Positions 1 through 5,850 of a stretch of 7,224 nt of DNA are shown here, in pieces; the first letter of the stretch is position 1; each line of letters begins with the position of its first letter. The notes below the pieces were generated by a model. The model was not told the origin of the DNA, made no database searches, and saw only the letters and a list, made by a program, of their open reading frames with translations. The translations under genes were made by a program, and so were the position numbers. The stretch is from Ruminococcaceae bacterium UBA7217 (GTDB lineage Bacteria; Bacillota; Clostridia; Oscillospirales; Acutalibacteraceae), in contig DKTZ01000061.1 of assembly GCA_002490425.1 (NCBI GenBank), forward strand, positions 1-7,224, given 5' to 3'.

Positions 1-6
1 ATATAC

Positions 7-37
7 AAAAAACGGCGGAGAATTTTACCTCTCCGCC
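7..37 (-). terminator. Rho-independent terminator of the alpha/beta hydrolase gene
   Basis: Read on the minus strand, a 7-bp GC-rich perfect stem (GGCGGAG at 14-20 pairing with CTCCGCC at 31-37, plus one closing A-T pair at 21/30) encloses an 8-base loop and is followed at once by G and six T residues (positions 12 to 7). It begins 18 bases beyond the hydrolase stop codon. The T-tract lies on the minus-strand side; the plus-strand side has only an AT-rich run, so it most likely serves the minus-strand gene. Confidence 0.9.
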
Positions 38-55
38 TAAATCAAAATAAATATT

Positions 56-1033
56 TTATATGTATTTCTTTAAAAATTCTTCAACCTTTGTCCAATAAAG
101 CTCAGGGTTAACAATAGAGTTTCTTGCGTGGGGCGCACCGGGAATTACAACCATATCCTTTTCGCATGCGGCGGCATCGTAAAGCTTTTGAAGCATTTCA
201 AACGGGACAAAGGTGTCCTCTTCGCCGTGGATAAATAAGGTCGGTACGGTTGCTTTCTTCAACTGCTCAAGAGCAGACGCCTTTTTCATATCGAAGCCTG
301 AAAGAACCTTGTTTACGGTATTTGCGCTTGTAAGAATCGGGTCGCCGGGAATATTTATAACCTTGCTGATTTTCTGATCAAAGATATCCCAAATTGATGT
401 AAATCCGCAGTCAGCGACGGCAACCTTGACATTTTCAGGCAATTCTTCACCCAAAGCCATCATTGTTGTAGCAGAACCCATTGAAACGCCGTGAATGATA
501 ATTTTTGCTTCGGGGTGTTCTTCAACAATATAGTTTATCCAGTCAATTATATCAAGTCTGTCTTCCCAACCCATTGTAATTCTCTGCGTTTCGCTGTCAG
601 CATGACCGTTCATACTCGGAGCAATTATGTTGTAGCCGAGTTCATAATAATGCTTTGCATACACGCCCATGTTTCTCGGTGCGGCACCGTAACCGTGAAT
701 AAGAACAACGAAAACATCTGAATCCATTCTCGGAAGCAGATAGTCGGCATGCAGATTTTTCTTTTTGTGCGTATTTCTTATTACAAGCTTTTCCTTATCT
801 GCTCTGTCAAACCAAATCTTACCCTGATCAAGCTCACCGTTAAGGTGAATTGTCTTTTCATCCGAGCCGCCGTTGCTGTTCGACTTCATATACTTTTCTG
901 CAATCGAACTGTTAATGCCTCGGCGGGTAAGCGTAAGATAATAGAAGATATTACCTACGAGCATATAAGCAGTTGTAAAAGCTGCACCTGCTCCGATAAC
1001 AGTTTTTAAAGCATTTTTTGTGCTTTTTTTCAT
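56..1033 (-). CDS. Membrane-anchored alpha/beta hydrolase (S33 / YqkD-like serine hydrolase)
   Basis: Predicted serine hydrolase of 325 residues. Residues ~8-33 form one hydrophobic segment after a lysine-rich N-terminus, so the catalytic domain is probably tethered to the outer face of the membrane. The fold's hallmarks appear in order: oxyanion-region HGYG (113-116), nucleophile elbow G-V-S-M-G with Ser184, an ADCGFTS strand after the elbow, acidic residue Asp273 in HGEEDTFVP, and His302 in GAPHA. All three triad residues are present, so the enzyme should be active. The layout resembles the Bacillus YqkD-type hydrolases; the substrate cannot be told from sequence. A GTG nine bases upstream (1042) opens the frame further, but it overlaps the AAAGGAG ribosome binding site, so ATG at 1033, eight bases after that site, is the better start. 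It is transcribed away from the coiled-coil operon and has its own terminator. Confidence 0.9.
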   Translation of the reverse strand: MKKSTKNALKTVIGAGAAFTTAYMLVGNIFYYLTLTRRGINSSIAEKYMKSNSNGGSDEKTIHLNGELDQGKIWFDRADKEKLVIRNTHKKKNLHADYLLPRMDSDVFVVLIHGYGAAPRNMGVYAKHYYELGYNIIAPSMNGHADSETQRITMGWEDRLDIIDWINYIVEEHPEAKIIIHGVSMGSATTMMALGEELPENVKVAVADCGFTSIWDIFDQKISKVINIPGDPILTSANTVNKVLSGFDMKKASALEQLKKATVPTLFIHGEEDTFVPFEMLQKLYDAAACEKDMVVIPGAPHARNSIVNPELYWTKVEEFLKKYI

Positions 1034-1041
1034 AAATATCA

Positions 1042-1048
1042 CTCCTTT
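1042..1048 (-). promoter_or_regulatory. Ribosome binding site fixing the hydrolase start at 1033
   Basis: AAAGGAG on the minus strand ends eight bases before ATG at 1033. The alternative in-frame GTG shares the final G of this motif and therefore cannot use it. Confidence 0.8.
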
Positions 1049-1096
1049 TTATATATTTTACTCCAACTTTCGGCAAAAGTCTATTAAAAAAGTGTA

Positions 1097-1110
1097 AATT
1101 TATATAAATT
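1097..1110. repeat. 14-bp perfect AT-rich palindrome between divergent genes
   Basis: AATTTATATAAATT is identical to its own reverse complement. It sits in the intergenic region shared by the two divergent genes, four bases upstream of the -35 element of the plus-strand promoter. An operator for a dimeric regulator is possible, but with such AT-rich DNA a chance palindrome is also possible. Confidence 0.4.
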
Positions 1111-1113
1111 GTA

Positions 1114-1142
1114 TTGTCTTAAACGAAAAAATTTGATAAAAT
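1114..1142 (+). promoter_or_regulatory. SigA-type promoter of the coiled-coil/fumarase/helicase operon
   Basis: The -35 TTGTCT (1114-1119) is separated by exactly 17 bases from the -10 TAAAAT (1137-1142), and the -10 is extended by TGA just upstream (1134-1136). Transcription would begin near 1149. That leaves a leader of about 29 bases containing the AAAGGGG ribosome binding site for the start at 1178. Confidence 0.65.
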
Positions 1143-1162
1143 GTATTAGTTAAATTATGTTC

Positions 1163-1169
1163 AAAGGGG
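1163..1169 (+). promoter_or_regulatory. Ribosome binding site fixing the coiled-coil protein start at 1178
   Basis: AAAGGGG lies eight bases before ATG at 1178. The in-frame ATG at 1157 lies upstream of this site, has no purine-rich motif before it, and would be only about eight bases from the predicted transcript start. Confidence 0.7.
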
Positions 1170-1177
1170 CATTTGAG

Positions 1178-1984
1178 ATGAGCAGTGAGAAAAAGACGAT
1201 GAAAACCGCTGTTTTCGGTGGATTTAAAAAATCCGATGTTTTGGCTTATATAGAGTCTTTGCAAAATGACGCCGCAGAAATTTCGGGCGAGCTTGATAAG
1301 AAAAGAGCGGAAGCTTTAGAGCTTAGAAAGAAGATTGATGCTTTTGAAGAGAAAACCGATGAGCTTTCAAAAATTTCTAAAGCAGTTGAAGAAAAGGACG
1401 CTCATATTGCTGAGCTTGAAAACAAGATAAAGACCGTATCGGCTGAATCTGAGCAGTACAAAAGCCGTCTTTTAGAATATCAGGACAAAAGCGAAAGGCT
1501 TTCCCGTGCCGAAAAGCAAATCGGTGCGGCTTATATTGACGCTCGCCGTTATTCCGACGAGATAGTTGATAACGCCAAAGCAAAGGCTAAGGATATAGGT
1601 GCGATTGCCTCGCAAGACGTTAAATCACAGGCAAATGATATTGAACAGTTACTGCGTGATGTTGATGCTGTTTCAAAAAAATTCAATTCATCTCTTGAAC
1701 AGCTTCATAAGGATGTATATGCTCTCAGCAAAAAGCTTAACAGCTCTGCCTCTAACCTTTTGAACTTACATACGGAATTGCCGGGACTTGAAGCACCTGC
1801 AATCTTCACCGAACAGAATCCTGTTTCGGAAGATATTTTAAAGGATATGCCCGATGCAATTTCAGTTGAAGAAACTGATGACGGCTCGGGACTTACGTAC
1901 ATTTCATACGAGCCGAACACTGAATTTAATGAAGATTTGAATATACAACCGAGCGATATAACTTACGAGGATAACAATGGCTGA
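1178..1984 (+). CDS. DivIVA-like coiled-coil protein
   Basis: Hydrophilic 268-residue protein without signal peptide or membrane segment. The N-terminus carries an F-G-G-F-K-K-x-D-V-x-x-Y-I pattern (residues ~13-25), which resembles the short GY-x-x-x-x-V-D-x-F-L membrane-binding head of DivIVA/GpsB proteins. A charged, heptad-rich coiled coil follows (~30-110), then an A-rich helix IGAAYIDARRYSDEI (~115-129) like the segment seen in DivIVA relatives. Two 18-residue near-repeats occupy ~161-196, and the tail (~225-268) is acidic and probably disordered. Such proteins typically mark curved membrane or the division site in Gram-positive bacteria and recruit envelope machinery; that role here is inference, since the head match is only partial. 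It is first in the operon, and its last eight bases overlap the fumarase beta gene, which suggests translational coupling. It could instead be a lineage-specific structural coiled coil. Confidence 0.8.
   Translation: MSSEKKTMKTAVFGGFKKSDVLAYIESLQNDAAEISGELDKKRAEALELRKKIDAFEEKTDELSKISKAVEEKDAHIAELENKIKTVSAESEQYKSRLLEYQDKSERLSRAEKQIGAAYIDARRYSDEIVDNAKAKAKDIGAIASQDVKSQANDIEQLLRDVDAVSKKFNSSLEQLHKDVYALSKKLNSSASNLLNLHTELPGLEAPAIFTEQNPVSEDILKDMPDAISVEETDDGSGLTYISYEPNTEFNEDLNIQPSDITYEDNNG
1658..1765 (+). repeat. Two tandem 18-residue near-repeats inside the coiled-coil protein
   Basis: The units are 1658-1711 and 1712-1765, exactly 54 bases apart. They encode DVDAVSKKFNSS and DVYALSKKLNSS at their starts (9 of 12 identical). 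The DNA of the two units has drifted much more than the protein, for example tcaaaaaaattc against agcaaaaagctt, which points to an old duplication kept for protein reasons. Eighteen residues equals one hendecad plus one heptad, a spacing compatible with a continuous helix. Confidence 0.65.
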
Positions 1985-2507
1985 ATATAAAATTAACACA
2001 AGTAAAATTAAAGAATTTGCGGAAAAATTGCGTGCAGGTGATACCGTTTTGCTGTCAGGTACGGTTTACACATCACGTGATGCCGCTCACAAAAGAATAA
2101 AGGAACTGATTGACAAAGGACAGCCGCTCCCTTACGATTTAAACGGTGCTTCAATTTATTACGCGGGACCGACTCCCACACCCGAAGGTCTTGCCATCGG
2201 CTCGTGCGGTCCTACAACCTCGAGCAGAATGGATAAATTTGCCCCCGAATTTCTTGATTTAGGTCTTGCGGCTATGATTGGCAAAGGCCCTCGAAGTAAA
2301 GAAGTTATAGATGCAATAATCCGCAACGGCGCGGTCTATTTCTGCGCGGTGGGCGGAGCAGGCGCGGTTGCGTCAAAGTGCATAACGAGCTGTGAGGTAA
2401 TCGCTTTTGAAGACCTCGGCTGTGAATCGGTTAAAAGACTTGAATTTAAAGATTTTCCTCTTATTGTGGGAATTGACTGTCATGGAAACAGTTTGTTTAA
2501 TATATAG
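1977..2507 (+). CDS. Class I fumarase / L(+)-tartrate dehydratase-type Fe-S hydro-lyase, beta subunit
   Basis: Protein of 176 residues matching in length and motifs the separate beta subunit of two-subunit iron-sulfur hydro-lyases (fumarate hydratase C-terminal family, FumB/TtdB-like). These enzymes reversibly hydrate fumarate to malate, or dehydrate tartrate in relatives. Visible signatures are SGTVYTSRDAAHKR (~27-40), YYAGPTPTP (61-69), GSCGPTTSSRMD (75-86), MIGKG (100-104) and AVGGAGA (124-130). Arg34, Thr80, Arg84 and Lys103 fall where substrate-binding residues of the C-terminal domain of class I fumarases lie, so the beta half appears intact. The [4Fe-4S] cluster and its cysteines belong to the alpha subunit, which is not encoded anywhere in this window. 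ATG at 1977 follows GAGG by six bases and overlaps the preceding gene by eight bases. Fumarate versus another hydroxy-acid substrate cannot be decided here. Confidence 0.88.
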   Translation: MAEYKINTSKIKEFAEKLRAGDTVLLSGTVYTSRDAAHKRIKELIDKGQPLPYDLNGASIYYAGPTPTPEGLAIGSCGPTTSSRMDKFAPEFLDLGLAAMIGKGPRSKEVIDAIIRNGAVYFCAVGGAGAVASKCITSCEVIAFEDLGCESVKRLEFKDFPLIVGIDCHGNSLFNI

Positions 2508-2516
2508 GAGATAAAA

Positions 2517-4865
2517 ATGAAAGAAGAAAACGCAGAAATAGTAAATTTAAGAAGAGAGATTATAAAAAAAGAATTTAACAGAATGAATGAAATGCAGCTC
2601 AAAGCGGTTTTGTCCGTCAATGAGCCGCTTTTAATTCTTGCAGGCGCAGGAAGCGGAAAAACAACCGTGCTTGTTAACCGAATTGCATATCTGATTAAAT
2701 ACGGAAATGCTTTTGAAAGCGAAGATATTTACGGTTATACCGATGATAATACCGTTCTTAATTTAAAAAGTTACCTTGACGGCGACACATCCGTTTATGA
2801 GAACATTAAAAGAGTGCTGTGCGTAGATGCGCCGAAGCCATGGGAAATTCTCGCTTTTACATTTACAAATAAAGCGGCAAATGAGCTTAAAGACAGGCTT
2901 AATTTAATGCTTGGTGAGGAAGGAAATGACGTTTGGGCAGGCACATTCCATTCGGTCTGTGTGCGAATTTTGCGCCGTAATGCCGAGCGCTTGGGCTACA
3001 CAAAGCATTTCACAATTTACGACAGCGACGACAGCAAGCGTGTAATGAAAGAGGTACAAAGACTTCTTAATATTGACGATAAATTTTTGTCTCATAAAAC
3101 AATTCTGTCAAAAATCAGCAATGCAAAGGATATGCTAATCCCGCCTGATGAGTACCTTTCTCTCGGTGGCGGAAACTTTGGCGAAAAGCAAATAGGGGAG
3201 TGCTATGAAAAGTATCAGAAGCTCCTTAAAAATGCGGATGCAATGGATTTTGACGATATAATCGTTAACACAATCAAGCTTTTACAGGATAATCCCGACG
3301 TAAGAGAATATTATCAAAACAAATTCAAATATGTTTTAGTTGACGAGTATCAGGACACAAACCATGCTCAGTTTGTACTTACAAAGCTTTTATCCGAGGG
3401 ATACAACAATATTTGCGTTGTCGGCGACGACGACCAAAGTATTTACAAATTCCGCGGCGCTACAATTGAAAATATTTTAAGCTTTGAAAAGAATTTTAAA
3501 AATGCAAGAGTAATAAGACTTGAACAGAATTACCGCTCAACGCAGAATATATTAGACGGTGCGAATGCGGTTATTTCACATAATGAACAGCGAAAAGGAA
3601 AAGAGCTTTGGACTGATAACGGTGAGGGTGAAAAAATTCTTCTTAACACTCTTGACGACGAGTACGCCGAAGGTAAATTTATATGTGATGAGATAATGAG
3701 CCATATTCAAAAGGGAAAGAAATTCTCCGATTTTGCCGTTCTTTACCGAATGAATGCTATGTCGAATACTATTGAACGTGCATTAGTCAGAAGCGGTATT
3801 CCGTACCGAATAATCGGCGGACACAAGTTCTATGACCGTATGGAAATCAAGGATTCAGTGGCATATTTGAGCGTTATTGCAAATCCGAATGACTCTGTTC
3901 GTCTTGAAAGAATTATAAATGTGCCGAAAAGGGGTATAGGTGCTACAACAATTGCCTACGCAAAGGAAATTGCCGACGGATTGGGGCTGAGCCTTTTTGA
4001 GGTAATTAAGCATGCAGACGAATACGAAAAGCTGTCACGCTCGGCAGGAAAGCTTCGTGAATTTACCGATATGATAGAGAGCTTCAATGAATTGTCACTT
4101 CGCGAATCTCCGTCAGCCGTGTTTATGTCCATGCTTTCCGAAACGGGTTATAAGTTCTCGCTTGAGCAGGACAAAGAAAAGCTCGAGGACAGGCTTCAGA
4201 ACCTTGATGAGCTTAATTCCAACCTTATTAAATTCCGTGAGGAAAACCCCGACGGCTCACTTTCAGATTTTCTTGAAGAGGTTGCACTTCTTACAGATAT
4301 TGACAATTACAATAACGAGAGTGAAACGGTTGTTCTTATGACGCTCCATTCGTCAAAAGGGCTTGAATTTCCTGTCGTTTTCATTTCGGGAATGGAAGAG
4401 GGAATTTTCCCGGGAATGCAGTCGATGTATAATCCTGATGAAATTGAAGAGGAGCGCAGACTCGCTTATGTTGGCATCACAAGGGCTAAAGAGGTGCTTT
4501 ATCTTTTGAACACAAAGGCAAGAATGTTATACGGCTCAACAAAATATAATCTTCCGTCAAGGTTTATAGGCGAGCTTCCCGAAGAATGCTGTAAATCGCT
4601 TGTAAAGCCTGTAAAAAGGAATATTAACCGATTTGAGCAGAAAGCACCGCAAAAAACAGTTTCAAGAGGATTCAGTATGCGTGAAAATGCACCGAAAAAT
4701 GCCCAAACATTTTCAGTCGGTGATGCGGTTTCGCACAGAGTATTCGGCACGGGAATGGTAATATCGCTAAAGCCTATGGGCAATGATGTGCTTATGGAAA
4801 TTGCATTTGATAGGGTGGGCACTAAAAAAATAATGGCAAATATGGGCGCAGTCAAAAAAATATAG
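2517..4865 (+). CDS. pcrA: ATP-dependent 3'-5' DNA helicase PcrA (UvrD/Rep superfamily 1A)
   Basis: Complete 782-residue helicase for DNA repair and replication-associated unwinding. All SF1A motifs are readable: Q-motif NEMQ (24-27), Walker A AGAGSGKT (42-49), motif Ia AFTFTNKAA (113-121), TFHS (143-146), Walker B VDEYQD (275-280), motif III GDDDQSIYKFRG (303-314), motif IV QNYRST (337-342), GGHKFYDRMEIKD (434-446), motif V TLHSSKGLEFP (609-619) and motif VI EEERRLAYVGITRAKE (644-659). The C-terminal ~50 residues, FSVGDAVSHRVFGTG onward, match the Tudor-like domain that in PcrA contacts RNA polymerase. The distance between motifs I and Ia is enlarged by about 40 residues (roughly 62-106), which is unusual against the Bacillus enzyme. 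AGGAG overlapping the upstream stop codon lies six bases before ATG. The gene sits third in the operon, nine bases after the fumarase beta gene. RecQ/RecB-type or AddA identity is excluded by the motif spellings and size. Confidence 0.95.
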   Translation: MKEENAEIVNLRREIIKKEFNRMNEMQLKAVLSVNEPLLILAGAGSGKTTVLVNRIAYLIKYGNAFESEDIYGYTDDNTVLNLKSYLDGDTSVYENIKRVLCVDAPKPWEILAFTFTNKAANELKDRLNLMLGEEGNDVWAGTFHSVCVRILRRNAERLGYTKHFTIYDSDDSKRVMKEVQRLLNIDDKFLSHKTILSKISNAKDMLIPPDEYLSLGGGNFGEKQIGECYEKYQKLLKNADAMDFDDIIVNTIKLLQDNPDVREYYQNKFKYVLVDEYQDTNHAQFVLTKLLSEGYNNICVVGDDDQSIYKFRGATIENILSFEKNFKNARVIRLEQNYRSTQNILDGANAVISHNEQRKGKELWTDNGEGEKILLNTLDDEYAEGKFICDEIMSHIQKGKKFSDFAVLYRMNAMSNTIERALVRSGIPYRIIGGHKFYDRMEIKDSVAYLSVIANPNDSVRLERIINVPKRGIGATTIAYAKEIADGLGLSLFEVIKHADEYEKLSRSAGKLREFTDMIESFNELSLRESPSAVFMSMLSETGYKFSLEQDKEKLEDRLQNLDELNSNLIKFREENPDGSLSDFLEEVALLTDIDNYNNESETVVLMTLHSSKGLEFPVVFISGMEEGIFPGMQSMYNPDEIEEERRLAYVGITRAKEVLYLLNTKARMLYGSTKYNLPSRFIGELPEECCKSLVKPVKRNINRFEQKAPQKTVSRGFSMRENAPKNAQTFSVGDAVSHRVFGTGMVISLKPMGNDVLMEIAFDRVGTKKIMANMGAVKKI

Positions 4866-4871
4866 TTTTAA

Positions 4872-4877
4872 GGTGAT
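4872..4877 (+). promoter_or_regulatory. Ribosome binding site favouring a TTG start at 4882
   Basis: AAGGTGAT (4870-4877) contains GGTGAT, which complements the ATCACC at the 3' end of 16S rRNA. The TTG at 4882 is four bases past GGTGAT, a normal distance. The in-frame GTG at 4873 lies inside the site, and the ATG at 4894 is 16 bases away, which is rather far. Confidence 0.55.
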
Positions 4878-4881
4878 TTGC

Positions 4882-5487
4882 TTGAATAAGATAATGAAAA
4901 CCGTTATCAGGATTTCTTCGTCGGTGCTTTTGGCTCCTGCAGTTTTTTATATGCCGTTTGTTCTGCACGACGCATCAAAAAAATATGACGATGACTGTGA
5001 GTATTTAATGATTTTAGGCACTGTTGTTGTGGGTGCAGATGAGCCAAGTAAACAGCTTACCGAGCGAATTGAAAGAGCAATTACATATTTGAATTCGCAT
5101 AAGCAAGCAAAGGCTGTCTGCTGCGGCGGCTGTTTCAGAAAAGAACAAAAGGTGTCTGAAGCGGAGGTAATTAAACGCTTTTTACTGAACAACGGAATAG
5201 ACGAAAACAGAATTTTGCTTGAGAATAAATCAACCACTACCTACGAAAATTTCGAATTTGCGTTAAAGATTATTGAAAATGACAGTGGAAAAACCGTTGA
5301 AAACACTAAAATTGCGTTTTTAACAAGTGATTATCACGTTTTCCGTTCAGGCGTAATTGCAAAGCAGATGGGAATAGAAAATGTACGAAAAGTCAGCGCC
5401 GCATCTGAAAGCAAAATTTTAAAAAGATATTTAAGAGAATACTTTGTGAGCTTCGATTTGGCGTACCGTCGTTTTTTCAAAAGGTAA
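4882..5487 (+). CDS. YdcF/SanA/ElyC-like DUF218 protein, membrane anchored
   Basis: Protein of 201 residues from the TTG start. One hydrophobic segment at ~9-28 acts as signal anchor and should put the rest outside the cytoplasm. The domain shows the DUF218 pattern: a hydrophobic strand ending in LGT (45-47), LTERIERA (59-66), CGG (81-83) followed by a SEAEV helix, a GIDENRILLENKSTTTYEN stretch (105-123) and SDYHVFRSG (149-157). The acidic, Ser/Thr and Tyr-His-x-x-Arg positions are those conserved in the family, so it looks complete. Members are linked to envelope integrity (SanA in vancomycin sensitivity, ElyC in peptidoglycan synthesis in enterobacteria), but the biochemical activity is poorly known and transfer to this protein is inference. 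It follows pcrA after 16 bases and is probably the last gene of the operon. Start choice is the weak point: GTG 4873 and ATG 4894 are alternatives. Confidence 0.85.
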   Translation: MNKIMKTVIRISSSVLLAPAVFYMPFVLHDASKKYDDDCEYLMILGTVVVGADEPSKQLTERIERAITYLNSHKQAKAVCCGGCFRKEQKVSEAEVIKRFLLNNGIDENRILLENKSTTTYENFEFALKIIENDSGKTVENTKIAFLTSDYHVFRSGVIAKQMGIENVRKVSAASESKILKRYLREYFVSFDLAYRRFFKR

Positions 5488-5549
5488 AACATAAATTTTT
5501 GCTTTTATAAATACAATAAACAGAACATAATTTCAAGGGAGATATTTTT
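5488..5549 (+). other. Short AT-rich gap before the ferredoxin gene
   Basis: These 62 bases hold the AAGGGAG ribosome binding site (5535-5541, eight bases before ATG). No hairpin followed by a T-run is visible, so read-through from the upstream operon is likely. TACAAT at 5512-5517 resembles a -10 element, but no -35 sits at a proper distance, so no promoter is called. Confidence 0.5.
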
Positions 5550-5735
5550 ATGGAAAAGAGATTACAAATTATCATTGAGAATTGTCCGCAGAATCACAAA
5601 TGTCCTGCTGTCGGCGTTTGCCCCGTAGGCGCTCTGTCACAGAACGGTTTTAATGCACCTGAAATAGATTACAGCAAGTGCATAAAGTGCGGCAAATGCT
5701 CAAATTTCTGCCCGAAAAAGGCTTTGGTACTGTAA
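5550..5735 (+). CDS. Small 4Fe-4S ferredoxin-like protein
   Basis: Acidic-to-neutral soluble protein of 61 residues, a likely electron carrier. The C-terminal half has the classical motif C44-x2-C47-x2-C50-x3-C54-P. The N-terminal half has C12-x5-C18-x5-C24-P instead of C-x2-C-x2-C-x3-C-P, so it contributes only three cysteines. By the ligand rule of 2[4Fe-4S] ferredoxins, C44, C47, C50 and C24 hold one full cluster, whereas C12, C18 and C54 leave the other one ligand short. The protein therefore binds one standard cluster and perhaps a second of a different type. The CPQNHKCPAVGVCPVGAL stretch is familiar from small clostridial ferredoxin-domain proteins. Redox partner unknown; no oxidoreductase is adjacent. 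Confidence 0.88.
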   Translation: MEKRLQIIIENCPQNHKCPAVGVCPVGALSQNGFNAPEIDYSKCIKCGKCSNFCPKKALVL

Positions 5736-5791
5736 CTTAAACAAAAAAAATACCTAAAATTAAATATTTTTAAATCAAAGTATGTTTTATA

Positions 5792-5820
5792 TTGCGTTTT
5801 GCGGAAAAAGGTGGTAGAAT
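5792..5820 (+). promoter_or_regulatory. SigA-type promoter of the M28 peptidase gene
   Basis: The -35 TTGCGT (5792-5797) and -10 TAGAAT (5815-5820) are exactly 17 bases apart, with TGG giving an extended -10 (5812-5814). Transcription would begin near 5827, ahead of the strong GAGGAGG ribosome binding site at 5837-5843 and ATG at 5851. Confidence 0.7.
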
Positions 5821-5850
5821 ACATTTATATAATTTTGAGGAGGTTATATT

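Noticed and set aside
491..1009. Plus-strand open frames of 76 and 86 codons opposite the hydrolase gene
   Set aside because: They lie wholly antisense to a gene with an intact catalytic triad, have cysteine-rich, low-plausibility translations and no ribosome binding sites.
1043..1090. Promoter for the minus-strand hydrolase
   Set aside because: TAGACT-17-TAAAAT and TTGCCG-17-TATAAA can be read on the minus strand, but both put the transcript start on or very near the ribosome binding site. A promoter must exist here, but I cannot choose one.
1377..1920. Two minus-strand open frames (68 and 71 codons) opposite the coiled-coil gene
   Set aside because: Shadows of the plus-strand gene with no recognisable domain or start signal.
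4499..4855. Minus-strand open frame of 118 codons opposite the 3' end of pcrA
   Set aside because: The opposite strand encodes helicase motif VI and the Tudor-like domain; the antisense translation has no family signature.
4947..5237. Minus-strand open frame of 96 codons opposite the DUF218 gene
   Set aside because: Antisense to conserved DUF218 motifs, serine/phenylalanine-rich translation typical of a shadow frame.
5736..5780. Terminator after the ferredoxin gene
   Set aside because: The AT-only near-palindrome around AAATATTT has no GC stem and no ordered T-run after it; not a credible intrinsic terminator.
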